A stretch of DNA of 59,512 nucleotides from an uncultured Rikenellaceae bacterium (GCA_944326945.1 CALVFY010000012.1:1-59512); one strand, 5' to 3'; counted from the stretch's first letter, positions 18,174 through 27,780 are shown. Notes: generated by a model not told the origin, from the sequence alone. Made by a program: numbers and translations.

Positions 18174-19748
18174 ATGAAAAAATTCATCCATCTGACGATC
18201 CTGCTGTTCTTCATCACGGTCGAAACAACTGCCGGCGATTATAACATACTCGATTTCGGAGCTATTGCCGACGGACGTACACTCGCCACTCCGGCCATCC
18301 AAAAAGCCGTAGACTACTGTTCAGCTCAAGGAGGAGGACGGGTCGTCGTCCCGGCCGGGAACTATTACACGGGAGTAATCTTCATGCGTTCCAACGTAGA
18401 GCTCCATCTGGAACAGAATGCCCGTCTGATCGGAAGCACCGACTACAAAGACTATCCCGACATGGAGAAAGAACGCAAAGGACTGATTCACTGTTCCGGA
18501 GTTTCGAACATCGCCATCACCGGTTTCGGTGAAATATACGGCAGCGGAGAGTGTCCCACCTTTCAGGTCGGAGGGCAAAACGAATTACGGCCCCATTGCG
18601 TCATCTTTCAGAATTGTCGCAAAGTCAACATCCAGGATGTCACCCTACGTAATGCAGGTTTCTGGACCCTACGCATTTTCGGCAGCCGGGAGGTATTCGT
18701 ACGAGGAGTCCGCATCTACTCGCACAGCAACTTCAACAACGACGGTATCGACATCGACGGCCAGCAGATCGTGGTGTCAGACTGTCTGATCGAGGCCACC
18801 GACGACGGCATCTGTTTCAAGAGCGAAAGTCCTTCGGGAGAACCCTGTCAGGATATTGCCGTAACCAACTGCGTGGTCGCCTCCAATTGCAATGCCATCA
18901 AATTCGGAACCGCAGCCAAATGTGGTTTCCGCAACATCACCGTCAGCAACTGCGTTATCAAGACCCCTGCCGAGAACGATCTGTTCAGTTACAAATCCCA
19001 TATTGTTCCGGGAGTGGCGACCCCCATACACAACAACTCGGGAATCGCACTGGAACAAGTCGACGCAGCTGTTTTCGAAAAGGTAACGATCTCCAACATC
19101 GTCATGGATAATGTCCTGACCCCGATCTTCATCCGATTCGGGGCACGCCGTCCGCGGGAACCGCGATTTTTTAAGGATGTGGTCATCTCCAACATCATCG
19201 CCAACGGAGTAAGTCACATGAGCAGTTCGATCACCGGGATTCCGGGCCATCGGGTAGAGGGAATCACCCTCAGCAACATAACGATCAACTGTTGTGGCGG
19301 AGGATTGGTCGATGCCATACACAAAGAGGTCCCGGAACAGATCAAAATGTATCCGGAAAACAAAATGTTCGGCCCGGCATTGCCCGCCTACGGTTTCTAT
19401 CTGCGACATGTCGACGGCATTGTCCTGGAGAATATCCGAATCCGTCTCGACCACTCCGACCAACGGCATGCTCTCTGGCTGGAGGATGCCCATAATGTAC
19501 GTATCTGTGGTCTTGAAGCCAGAGATCACGCCTCGGAACAGGCTCTGATCCGGATCGACCGATGTTCGAATCTCTCCCTGACCGGGTATGACGGGCCGAA
19601 TCGCCTGCCACTGCTGCTGCAAATGAGCGGAGAGTCGACCGGTCGCATCAAACTGTTCGGAAATGACCTGAGTCGGGTAGGGCAACTTGAAAGACATTCG
19701 GAAGAGGTAGCCCCGGGAGCAATCATGGAACAATTCAACTTCAAATAG
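18174..19748 (+). CDS. Glycoside hydrolase family 28 (polygalacturonase-like)
   Basis: Secreted right-handed beta-helix hydrolase (524 aa; signal peptide 1-20, ending TTAG). GH28 cleaves galacturonic acid or galacturonic acid-rhamnose linkages of pectin. N-terminal pectate-lyase-3-like strand: YNILDFGAIADGRTLATPAI. Catalytic-region motifs: NNDGID (188-193, usually NTD) and the aspartate pair D210-D211 in ATDDGICFKS. The next two GH28 signatures (GHG and RIK) are not in their usual form; the position reads SNCNAIKFGT (237-246) with K243. That variant occurs in GH28 branches other than endo-polygalacturonases, so an exo- or rhamnogalacturonan-directed activity is likelier. Ten bases separate it from the next gene. 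Confidence 0.88.
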   Translation: MKKFIHLTILLFFITVETTAGDYNILDFGAIADGRTLATPAIQKAVDYCSAQGGGRVVVPAGNYYTGVIFMRSNVELHLEQNARLIGSTDYKDYPDMEKERKGLIHCSGVSNIAITGFGEIYGSGECPTFQVGGQNELRPHCVIFQNCRKVNIQDVTLRNAGFWTLRIFGSREVFVRGVRIYSHSNFNNDGIDIDGQQIVVSDCLIEATDDGICFKSESPSGEPCQDIAVTNCVVASNCNAIKFGTAAKCGFRNITVSNCVIKTPAENDLFSYKSHIVPGVATPIHNNSGIALEQVDAAVFEKVTISNIVMDNVLTPIFIRFGARRPREPRFFKDVVISNIIANGVSHMSSSITGIPGHRVEGITLSNITINCCGGGLVDAIHKEVPEQIKMYPENKMFGPALPAYGFYLRHVDGIVLENIRIRLDHSDQRHALWLEDAHNVRICGLEARDHASEQALIRIDRCSNLSLTGYDGPNRLPLLLQMSGESTGRIKLFGNDLSRVGQLERHSEEVAPGAIMEQFNFK

Positions 19749-19758
19749 CACAAACGAC

Positions 19759-21741
19759 ATGAAACAAATCATAGGAAGAGGCTGGATCCTGATCTGTTGT
19801 CTGCTGGCAGGATACGGCATACGGGCCCAAGAGTCGCAGGTCAAACATTCGTTGGTCCACTGGGCCTTCCGGGTACCGCTGAGCTATCTGATGGAACAGG
19901 CCAAACCCCTCGGGATCCACACCCTCGAAGTAGTCGGCCCCGGGCAATGGAAACAGATTCAATCCCAAGGATTCGACATCCTGATAGCTGACGGAGCCGA
20001 TCTGGGCATCGAACGCGGATTTGCCGATCCGGAATACCAACAAGAGCTGATTGCCCGCTACAAAACGATGATTCCCAGGGTTGCCCGGGCCGGGATTCCC
20101 TATTTGATATGCTACGCCGGACTCAACACCCGTTACACCTCCGAGGAGGCATTGGAAATCTGCGCCCGGGGATTGAAAGAAGTGATCCGAAGTGCCGAAA
20201 AACATCGGGTAACCCTGCTGCTGGAACTCTTCAGCAGCAAAGAAGGCAAGGATCTCTATTTCAAACACAGTTTCCCGCATTATGCGGCCGATTCGCCCGA
20301 ATGGGGAGTACGTCTGTGCGAACGGGTCGGTTCCCCAAATTTAAAACTACTCTACGATATATGGCAAATGTACGATATGGGACGGGACGTATTTACCGAT
20401 GTTCGAACGTTCGCACCCTACATCGCTCACTATCACATAGCAGGTCTCAAAGACCGCAAACCTCTCACTCAAAACGAACCGATCGACTTCAAAGCGCTCT
20501 CCCGAACCATCTATGCCACGGGATACAACGGATTCATCGGACACGAATACATGATCGAAAAAGAGGTCCCAGCCAAACTGAAAGAGGCCGTCAACCTACT
20601 GACATTCGACTCGTCTTATCCTCCATTTGTCCTGAACGACTGGGCCGATTCCCTGGTCTATTATGCCACCGACTGCTACCTGCCTCCTTCAAAATACCGT
20701 TGGAACTGGCGCGACGCCGTCCTGCTGCGAGGTATGGCCGACCTGTATGAGAATCAACCGGAGAAAAAAGAGGCTGCCATGCAATATATCCGTGCCTGCA
20801 TGGATCGTCACCTGTCGCGAGCCTACGGCAAACATCCCAATGCAGTAGTTTCTGGTTTTGGAATGGCCTTTCTGTCGCGCTATACCAAGGATCCAAAATA
20901 TATGGCTGCGGCCCGTAGAGTCTACGAAGAGTATCTGAAAATCCCACGGGCCTCCAATGGTGGAGTCTCTCACCGGGCCGACGTCATCGAACTATGGGAC
21001 GATACGATCTACATGATCGGCACCTTTCTGCTGGAGATGTATCGTGCGACAGGCCAAACGGAATATCTCGACGAACTCTCGGCTCAAATCATGGCCCATT
21101 ACGACAAATTGGGAGACCCCCGCACGGGCTTATGGTATCATGGATGGGACAATGATTCGATCGTAACCGACGACGGTTGCTGTCAGTTGAACTGGAGCGC
21201 GAATCCCCTGCACCGCAACCAGGAATTCTGGGGACGCGGAAACGGTTGGATTGCCATGACCCTGGCCGACTGCCTGGCCACCATGCCTAAAAACTACCCC
21301 TCCCGCAAGGAGTGTCATAAACTCTTTGTCCGCATGATGAACACGCTGCTTCCCCTGCAAGACCAGACAACGGGCCATTGGCTTCAACTTCCTCTCCATA
21401 CGAAAGAACTCGATCGCGGCAACTTCATCGAAAGCTCCTGTACGGCCATGTTCGGTTATGCCATGGCCCGCGGAGTCGCTTCGGGTGCTCTGCCGGCCCG
21501 CCGATTCTTGCCTGCCATCCAACAAGCCTATCGGGGAATAGGATCCTTCAGCATCGTTCCTGCGGGCAATTACAAAACCATTGACAATGTCTGTGCGGGA
21601 ACCTGTATCGGAGACAAGGCCTATTATTATCGTCGGAATGTAGTCTGCGGAACCGAATTCGCTCTCGGAGCCGCCATTCTGTTCGACAATGCCTACCAGA
21701 CACTGACACAAAATCCCGTGTATAAAAAACAGCTTGAATAG
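19759..21741 (+). CDS. Fusion: hydroxypyruvate-isomerase-like TIM barrel + GH105 hydrolase
   Basis: One 660-aa secreted protein (signal peptide to about residue 23, GYGIRAQ). Residues ~28-285 are a xylose-isomerase/AP-endonuclease-2-like barrel closest in pattern to hydroxypyruvate isomerase; the metal ligands are all present: E156 (LLLELF), D200 (LKLLYDIWQMY), H226 (IAHYHIAGL) and E263 (IGHEYM). Residues ~290-655 are GH105, an unsaturated glucuronyl/galacturonyl hydrolase (alpha/alpha barrel): ELWDDTIYM (D414/D415, catalytic region), GLWYHGWD (H461) and FWGRGNGWIAM. GH105 frees the 4,5-unsaturated uronic acid left by pectin lyases; the barrel may isomerise that product (inference). The frame is continuous and no frameshift is visible. 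Confidence 0.88.
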   Translation: MKQIIGRGWILICCLLAGYGIRAQESQVKHSLVHWAFRVPLSYLMEQAKPLGIHTLEVVGPGQWKQIQSQGFDILIADGADLGIERGFADPEYQQELIARYKTMIPRVARAGIPYLICYAGLNTRYTSEEALEICARGLKEVIRSAEKHRVTLLLELFSSKEGKDLYFKHSFPHYAADSPEWGVRLCERVGSPNLKLLYDIWQMYDMGRDVFTDVRTFAPYIAHYHIAGLKDRKPLTQNEPIDFKALSRTIYATGYNGFIGHEYMIEKEVPAKLKEAVNLLTFDSSYPPFVLNDWADSLVYYATDCYLPPSKYRWNWRDAVLLRGMADLYENQPEKKEAAMQYIRACMDRHLSRAYGKHPNAVVSGFGMAFLSRYTKDPKYMAAARRVYEEYLKIPRASNGGVSHRADVIELWDDTIYMIGTFLLEMYRATGQTEYLDELSAQIMAHYDKLGDPRTGLWYHGWDNDSIVTDDGCCQLNWSANPLHRNQEFWGRGNGWIAMTLADCLATMPKNYPSRKECHKLFVRMMNTLLPLQDQTTGHWLQLPLHTKELDRGNFIESSCTAMFGYAMARGVASGALPARRFLPAIQQAYRGIGSFSIVPAGNYKTIDNVCAGTCIGDKAYYYRRNVVCGTEFALGAAILFDNAYQTLTQNPVYKKQLE

Positions 21742-21871
21742 ATAGATTTTTACCCGAATTCCCTCCTGAAAGAGTTGTCGCCAACAACTTCATGAGTAAG
21801 ATATATCGGTTTTTTCGCTACCTTTAACAAAATTTTCAGAAGCTCCTCTGTCCAATTCCAAAACATTACCA

Positions 21872-24172
21872 ATGAAACTCCAACGATCGCCCCTTTTTGC
21901 CGCATGTCTGACAATGATCGGAATGATCTCGTGCCACAATAGCCAAACCCCGGATCTGATTCAATATGTCAATCCGTTGACCGGTACGGGAGCAAGCACC
22001 ACTATCAGTGCCATGACCTTTTCGGCCGGCACGGAATCTCTGGCACAGACCACTCCCAATGTCTGCACACCGAATCCCATGACGCTATGGACACCGCAAA
22101 CACGCGCCACCGAAATAAAATGTGTCGCCCCCTATTACTATAAAGACTCACTGATACAGGGATTCCGCGGTTCGCATTGGATCAACGGAGGATGTGCAGC
22201 CGATTATGGTTCGTTTACGCTGATGCCGGTGACAGGCTCTCCGGATCCGCTCTCCGAAGAACGAGCTTCGGCTTTCCGTCACGACAATGAAGTCTCCACC
22301 CCGGCCTATTATTCGGTTCGGCTGGATCGTTACAAGATAGAGGCCGAAATGACTGCCCTGCAACGTGCCGCCATCTTCCGTTTCGACTACGAGGGGGAGG
22401 AAAACCCGGCAGCCATCGTTCAGATCAACAACGACCGTGGTCTGGGTTTCATCGAAATCGACCCCTCAAAACGTGAAATCCGGGGTTATAATCCCGTCTA
22501 TCGCCAATATCGAATGACTCATCTCTCGGCCCATTTGAAGGGTTATTTTGTCATCCGTTTCGACTGTGACTTTGAATCGTGGGGTATCTTCGGCAACGGG
22601 ACTTTCGACTCCGGAGCGACCTCTGCCTACGATCTCAAGGATATGGGAGTCGTGGTTACATTCAAAAAGGAATCGGATATAATGGCCAAGGCCGGCACCT
22701 CTTTTACGGGTCTGGCCGGAGCTCAGGCCAATCTCGACGGAGAAATTCCCGGTTGGGATTTCGACAAAGTCCGCGAACAGGCCGAAAAGGAGTGGAACGA
22801 ACATTTGGCCAAGATCCGTATAGACGAAGCGACCGAAGAGCAGAAAGATATTTTCTATACGGCTTTCTACCACACCTCCATGCTACCCCGCAAGATGAAT
22901 GATCTGGACGGCCTGCGTCCGACCTTTTCCACGGGAGAGATCATCCCCTCCACACACTCCGGAGACTATTACGACGACTTCTCGATGTGGGACATCTATC
23001 GGGCGACATTGCCCCTGACCGCCATCATCGAACCGGAAAAGACCAACGACTATGTCAACTCCTTCATCACCAAATACCAAGAGGGGGGATGGCTGCCCAT
23101 CTTCCCGCTCCACAACAACTACACCTCGGCCATGATCGGCGACCATGCCATTGCCATGATCGGTGATGCCTGGTGCAAGGGTATTCGCGATTATGATGCC
23201 GAAGAGGCCTATGCGGCCATGCGTCAGAACGCTTTCGAATCACCCGATTCGACCGACTACAAAATGGGAATGGGCCGCCGGGCACTCAAATCCTATCTTC
23301 AGTATGGTTATGTGCCGCTGGAGGATCCCGTACTGGACGCTTTTCACCGTGGAGAACAGGTAAGCCGGACCCTGGAGTATGCCTACGACGACTTCGTACT
23401 GGCTCAAGTAGCCAAAGACCTGGGTAAAACCGAAGACTACGAACAGTTGATCGCCCGGGCTGCCAACTATAAAAACGTATTGGATCCGGAGACGAAATGG
23501 GTCCGCGGTCGCTACGCGAACGGAAATTTCATCTCGCCATTCGACCCTACGCTGAAGGTACGTTACATCACCGAAGGAACTCCGAAACACTACACCTGGT
23601 ATGTACCCCAGGATGTACAGGGATTGATCGACCTTATGGGAGAACAGGTCTTTATTGCCAATCTCGACAGTATGTTCACCCATCATTTCTACTGGCACGG
23701 CAATGAACCCGGCCATCAGACCTCGTTCCTGTTCAACTGGGTGGGTCTGCCGTGGAAAACCCAACAACACGTACGCGATATTCTCCACATCGAATATGCC
23801 GATGGCCCCGGAGGATTGTGCGGCAACGAAGATGCCGGTCAGATGTCGGCCTGGTACATGTTCGCCTCGATGGGATTCTATCCCGTATGTCCGGGTATAC
23901 CTCAGTATGCCATTGCCAGTCCGATGTATCCTCGGGCAGAAATCAAACTCCCCAACGGAAAAACCTTTACGATTATCGCCAAAAATGCTTCAGACCGGAA
24001 TATCTACATTCAGTCGGCCACCCTCGACGGCAAACCCTACGACAAGAGCTATTTTACTCACGACGATATAGTAAACGGTTCCACACTGGTATTCGAAATG
24101 GGGCCACAACCCAATAAAACATGGGCCGTGAGCAAAGAAGCCCGTCCCTATTCCCTGACACCGATACCTTAA
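21872..24172 (+). CDS. Glycoside hydrolase family 92 lipoprotein
   Basis: Calcium-dependent exo-alpha-mannosidase family enzyme (766 aa) with a lipobox (LTMIGMISC, Cys21). The N-terminal beta-sandwich opens QYVNPLTGTGASTT and continues with NPMTLWTPQTRAT and FRGSHWINGGCAADYGSFTL. The catalytic (alpha/alpha)6 domain shows FSMWDIYRATLPL, GNEPGHQTSFLFNW and the signature CGNEDAGQMSAWYMFASMGF. It follows the GH105 fusion by 130 bp. A -7-like TACCTTTA (21819-21826) lies upstream without a good -33, so it may be partly independent. GH92 members usually attack alpha-mannosides; its place in a pectin-type locus could mean a mixed glycan substrate or another axial sugar. Confidence 0.93.
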   Translation: MKLQRSPLFAACLTMIGMISCHNSQTPDLIQYVNPLTGTGASTTISAMTFSAGTESLAQTTPNVCTPNPMTLWTPQTRATEIKCVAPYYYKDSLIQGFRGSHWINGGCAADYGSFTLMPVTGSPDPLSEERASAFRHDNEVSTPAYYSVRLDRYKIEAEMTALQRAAIFRFDYEGEENPAAIVQINNDRGLGFIEIDPSKREIRGYNPVYRQYRMTHLSAHLKGYFVIRFDCDFESWGIFGNGTFDSGATSAYDLKDMGVVVTFKKESDIMAKAGTSFTGLAGAQANLDGEIPGWDFDKVREQAEKEWNEHLAKIRIDEATEEQKDIFYTAFYHTSMLPRKMNDLDGLRPTFSTGEIIPSTHSGDYYDDFSMWDIYRATLPLTAIIEPEKTNDYVNSFITKYQEGGWLPIFPLHNNYTSAMIGDHAIAMIGDAWCKGIRDYDAEEAYAAMRQNAFESPDSTDYKMGMGRRALKSYLQYGYVPLEDPVLDAFHRGEQVSRTLEYAYDDFVLAQVAKDLGKTEDYEQLIARAANYKNVLDPETKWVRGRYANGNFISPFDPTLKVRYITEGTPKHYTWYVPQDVQGLIDLMGEQVFIANLDSMFTHHFYWHGNEPGHQTSFLFNWVGLPWKTQQHVRDILHIEYADGPGGLCGNEDAGQMSAWYMFASMGFYPVCPGIPQYAIASPMYPRAEIKLPNGKTFTIIAKNASDRNIYIQSATLDGKPYDKSYFTHDDIVNGSTLVFEMGPQPNKTWAVSKEARPYSLTPIP

Positions 24173-24226
24173 CCTGTCTGCCCAAGTTTTTTGTCAAACA
24201 ACACAATATAATTTAACTTAACCAAA

Positions 24227-25294
24227 ATGACTGAAATTATGCATAAAGAGTCTTTCCAACCCGATTATACAAACATCCTAAAGGTGCTCTACAATGAACG
24301 GCCCGACTATCTGCCGTTATACGAACATCATATCGACACTCCATTCATTTCCAAGGTACTCGGTCGTGAAATTTCGGCCGAAGGGAAAACAGGAGAGGAT
24401 CTGGTGGAACACTATCGTACCGTCATCGGCTTTTGGCGCGACCATACTTACGACGCTTTCGATTACGAAGCAGCAATCTGCGAAATCTTTCCCGGCCACG
24501 GAGCGATTCTCGGCGGAGAAGGTCCGATTCAAAGCCGAACCGATTTCGAGAAATATCCTTTCGATGAACTGCCCGAAATTTTCTGGAAAACCTACACCCC
24601 TCATCTGGAAGCGATCCGCAAGGCACTTCCCGAAGGGATGAAAGCATACGGAGGATGCGGATACGGCATTTTCGAATCAGCTCAGGACCTGGTGGGTTAT
24701 ACCAGTCTCTGCCTGATGCAATACGACGATCCGGACCTTTTTACAGACCTGTTCAAACGGATCGGAGATCTGTACGAAACTCTCTGGAGCGAGATGATAA
24801 AACGTTATTCGGATATTTTCGTCTTTTTCCGGATGGGAGACGATCTCGGATTCCGCACCAACACATTGCTTGACCCACAAGTGTTGCGCGAACATGTGAT
24901 ACCTCAATACCGTAGAGTGATCTCCCTGGTCCACGGAACCGGCAAAAAATTCCTGATGCACAGTTGCGGCTGTATCTTCTCTCTGATGGAAGATTTGATT
25001 GCCGCAGGTATCGATGCCAAACACTCCAATGAGGATCAGATCGCACCATTTTCCCGTTGGATCACCGACTATTCTGACCGGATCGGACTTTTCGGCGGCT
25101 TCGACATGAACGAACTGATTCTCAATCCATACGATTATGTATATCACAAAGTATTGGAAGAGGGGACAGAATTTCGAGCAAAAGCACGGGGATATGGTCT
25201 CGGCTCGGGTAATTCCATTCCCGAATACGCCTCCGTAGAGGGATTCGAAGCAATGGTGGATGCCGTCAGGGAGATCCGACGCCGAGAAAAATAG
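24227..25294 (+). CDS. Uroporphyrinogen-decarboxylase-like (URO-D superfamily) protein
   Basis: 355-aa cytoplasmic TIM-barrel protein of the URO-D/cobalamin-dependent methyltransferase superfamily. It is not a HemE: the N-terminal PRxPVWxMRQAGR signature is absent. The late HSCGC motif (FLMHSCGCIFSLMEDLIAAG) resembles the zinc-thiol site of MtaA/MtbA-type methyltransferases and related domain proteins. Substrate is unknown. It follows the GH92 gene by 54 bp and precedes 5-formyl-THF cyclo-ligase by 35 bp, so a one-carbon link is possible but speculative. URO-D-like proteins of unknown role are common near carbohydrate genes in Bacteroidetes. A second ATG (MHKESFQ) lies five codons in. Confidence 0.75.
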   Translation: MTEIMHKESFQPDYTNILKVLYNERPDYLPLYEHHIDTPFISKVLGREISAEGKTGEDLVEHYRTVIGFWRDHTYDAFDYEAAICEIFPGHGAILGGEGPIQSRTDFEKYPFDELPEIFWKTYTPHLEAIRKALPEGMKAYGGCGYGIFESAQDLVGYTSLCLMQYDDPDLFTDLFKRIGDLYETLWSEMIKRYSDIFVFFRMGDDLGFRTNTLLDPQVLREHVIPQYRRVISLVHGTGKKFLMHSCGCIFSLMEDLIAAGIDAKHSNEDQIAPFSRWITDYSDRIGLFGGFDMNELILNPYDYVYHKVLEEGTEFRAKARGYGLGSGNSIPEYASVEGFEAMVDAVREIRRREK

Positions 25295-25329
25295 ACTACT
25301 CGAACAGATTCAAACCACAAGAACGAACC

Positions 25330-25881
25330 GTGAAACAGGAGAGGAAAAAAGAGCTCCGACAACGGATCAGACTCTTGGGCCAAAACCACGATTACATGTG
25401 GCGCAAAAAGGCCTCCCAACAAATCTGGGCGCAAATAGAGCGACTGATGCCATTCCAACAGGCTCATACCGTGGCTCTCTACTGGTCGTTGAAAGACGAA
25501 GTGGAGACTCCCCCCTTTATCCGTCGGTGGTGTGACTCGAAACGGATCCTGTTACCGGAAGTGCGAGGAGAGAATCTGGTATTTCGGAAATACGATCCGA
25601 GGGAGGGCGTGAGTCCGGGAGCCTTCGGGATCGGAGAAGCCCACGGAGAGGAGTGTCCCCCGGAAGAAGTGGATCTGATTATCGTACCCGGCGTAGCCTT
25701 TGACCGTCAAGGCGGACGCATGGGCCGGGGAAAAGGATTTTACGACCGTTTTCTTGTCCGATGTCCGGCTTATAAGATCGGCATCTGCTTCCATTATCAA
25801 CTGGCAGACGAAATCCCGTGCGAAGAACACGACATACGGATGGATACCGTGATCAGCAACCCGGCCCCCCCAAAGTCATAA
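25330..25881 (+). CDS. 5-formyltetrahydrofolate cyclo-ligase
   Basis: Converts 5-formyl-THF to 5,10-methenyl-THF with ATP, recycling folate (183 aa, cytoplasm). The start codon is GTG at 25330, giving VKQERKKELRQRIRLLG. Family motifs: ALYWSLKDEVETPPFI, ILLPEV, and the nucleotide/folate loop VPGVAFDRQGGRMGRGKGFYDRFL. It ends 16 bp before the convergent acyltransferase gene and is 35 bp after the URO-D-like gene. Confidence 0.93.
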   Translation: MKQERKKELRQRIRLLGQNHDYMWRKKASQQIWAQIERLMPFQQAHTVALYWSLKDEVETPPFIRRWCDSKRILLPEVRGENLVFRKYDPREGVSPGAFGIGEAHGEECPPEEVDLIIVPGVAFDRQGGRMGRGKGFYDRFLVRCPAYKIGICFHYQLADEIPCEEHDIRMDTVISNPAPPKS

Positions 25882-25897
25882 ACAGGGAGTCCCCCTG

Positions 25898-27706
25898 TCA
25901 GGATGGACGCTGCAGGGAAGGTTCGCGATGTTCGAATTGCCGGAAACGGGCGATTACATCGATATCGGTGATCTCTTTCGAGAGCATCTGGATGATGTTT
26001 TCGGGCACCTTCTTCAGATCGAGCAGCATCAGTGCGTCGAGGGCGTCGCAGAAGTCGTGGTCCACATTGAAGGCCAGCACGTGGCTGTTGAGCTGGAGGT
26101 ATTTGCGGATCAGAATCGGAATAGCCATTTCATCCCGTTCGATATCGCAGACGATCTTGTTGATCAGGTCGATGTTCTCCACGCCGTCGATCAGCGAGTC
26201 GTCCAACGGAAAATCGATCCCCTCCAACCCCGTAATCGGGTGGATATAAGCAGCCAATCTGGGATTCATGTGCCTTTTCTGGAGATAACGGACGATCAAA
26301 GTCTTCGAAACCCGCTCGAATTCGCCCGAAATAGTGACCGGGCCTAACAAGTTACGATACTGTTCATGCTTGAGCAATACGTAGAGGATTCCTTTCCAGA
26401 GCAGCATCAGAGAAGCCGCCTTACGTTGATAGTCGTGTACGACAAACGAACGTCCCAATTCAATGGTCTGGGCCATAATCGGCTTCATCTCTTCAGACAT
26501 CCGAAACAGAGAGTTCGTATAGAATCCGTCCAAACCGAAACGAGGTACAATCTGGTCGCCCAACCCCAATCGATAAGCACCTACAAGAACCTTTTCCGCT
26601 GTATCCCAGATGAAAAGTTGATGATAGTAAGTATCGTAACGATCCATGTCGATACTCTTCATCGAGCCTTCGCCCGCTTCGCGGAAGGTGACCTCGCGCA
26701 TCCGACCGATTTCGCGCATCATGTGCGGAATGGCTTCGGGCGGAGCATAATAGGTCGCATAATTGTTATATTCAAACAGCAGACACTCCTCGCGGATCGC
26801 CTGTAATTCATGGGTCAATGCTTCGAGTGCCGTAGGCGAGACTATTTCATCCGCCTCGGGACGCGCAGTCTTATGGCGGGGCAGGATCCGAACCTTTCTG
26901 CGAGGTTTTTTCTTTTTCAGATATTCGACATTGGCACGCAAATAATCGCCATAAGTCCGCAACCCCTTCAGTTCAGCCAACCGACGAGGTGTCAACACAC
27001 TTCCGATATTGATATCAATCGTTGCATTTTTCTTATTGACCAATTCGTGCGGCAACAAGGCCGTCCGCAATAGCGGATGTATTTTACCCGCCAAATGAAA
27101 CAGACGGCTATTGCCTCCTTCGATACAGATCGGCACTATGGGGACGTTCGCCCGACGGATAAACCGTATGACAGACGCATTCCACGGTTTATCCTTCACC
27201 ACCGAGAATCCTTTCTGCCAGGTAGCCACCTCTCCGGCAGGAAAGAGCACCAACGCCCCGCCTCCCTGCAAGTGTTCGAGCGACTGACGGATACCCCGCA
27301 GGTTCTTTCTGGCGTCTTTCGAATCGAAAGGATCGACCGGAATAAAGAACTTTTTCAACGATTCGATTCTCTCCAACAGGAAATTCCCCATAAAACGGAC
27401 ATCGGGACGAATCCTCGAAAGCAAATCGATCAACATGATTCCATCCAACAGACCGGTCGGATGGTTCGAAATAAAAATCACGGGGCCCTTGGAGGGAATG
27501 TTCATTCGATCGTGGTCGCAGACCGACACCCTAACGTTCAATTCACGGAGCAGACTCTCCGCACAATGATCCCCTTCGTAAAGTGTATCGGCATATAATC
27601 GATTGATTTTCCTTATACCGAGCACATTCATCAACAAAGACGCCCCCATTCGAACAAAGGGTCCCTTCTTCCCGAACATCAGATCTTCACGCTCGACAAG
27701 TTGCAT
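25898..27706 (-). CDS. Bifunctional acyltransferase, OlsF-like (amino-acid lipid synthesis)
   Basis: 602-aa two-domain protein. Residues ~55-270 are a PlsC-type O-acyltransferase: SNHPTGLLDG (H82, D88) and LFPAGEVA (154-161). Residues ~295-540 match the GNAT-like N-acyltransferase of OlsB/GlsB type: DTYYHQLFIWDTAEKVLVGA, GLDGFYTNSLF and ELGRSFVVHDYQRK. In OlsF of Flavobacterium and Serratia the same order (O-acyl first, N-acyl second) makes an ornithine lipid in one polypeptide; Bacteroides uses separate GlsB and GlsA for glycine lipids. This protein therefore probably makes a glycine or ornithine lipid alone; the amino acid used cannot be told from sequence. An ATG at M10 is possible. Divergent from uvrC. 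Confidence 0.82.
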   Translation of the reverse strand: MQLVEREDLMFGKKGPFVRMGASLLMNVLGIRKINRLYADTLYEGDHCAESLLRELNVRVSVCDHDRMNIPSKGPVIFISNHPTGLLDGIMLIDLLSRIRPDVRFMGNFLLERIESLKKFFIPVDPFDSKDARKNLRGIRQSLEHLQGGGALVLFPAGEVATWQKGFSVVKDKPWNASVIRFIRRANVPIVPICIEGGNSRLFHLAGKIHPLLRTALLPHELVNKKNATIDINIGSVLTPRRLAELKGLRTYGDYLRANVEYLKKKKPRRKVRILPRHKTARPEADEIVSPTALEALTHELQAIREECLLFEYNNYATYYAPPEAIPHMMREIGRMREVTFREAGEGSMKSIDMDRYDTYYHQLFIWDTAEKVLVGAYRLGLGDQIVPRFGLDGFYTNSLFRMSEEMKPIMAQTIELGRSFVVHDYQRKAASLMLLWKGILYVLLKHEQYRNLLGPVTISGEFERVSKTLIVRYLQKRHMNPRLAAYIHPITGLEGIDFPLDDSLIDGVENIDLINKIVCDIERDEMAIPILIRKYLQLNSHVLAFNVDHDFCDALDALMLLDLKKVPENIIQMLSKEITDIDVIARFRQFEHREPSLQRPS

Positions 27707-27737
27707 ACGATTTGTTTTAATTCAACGAATCTGCGAA

Positions 27738-27745
27738 CAAATTTA
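27738..27745 (-). promoter_or_regulatory. -7 element of the acyltransferase promoter
   Basis: Minus-strand TAAATTTG matches TAnnTTTG, 32 bp upstream of the ATG. No -33 element at the right distance is clear. Confidence 0.45.
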
Positions 27746-27780
27746 TATGAAATTTTTATCAAAATACTTTTCCTAATGAT

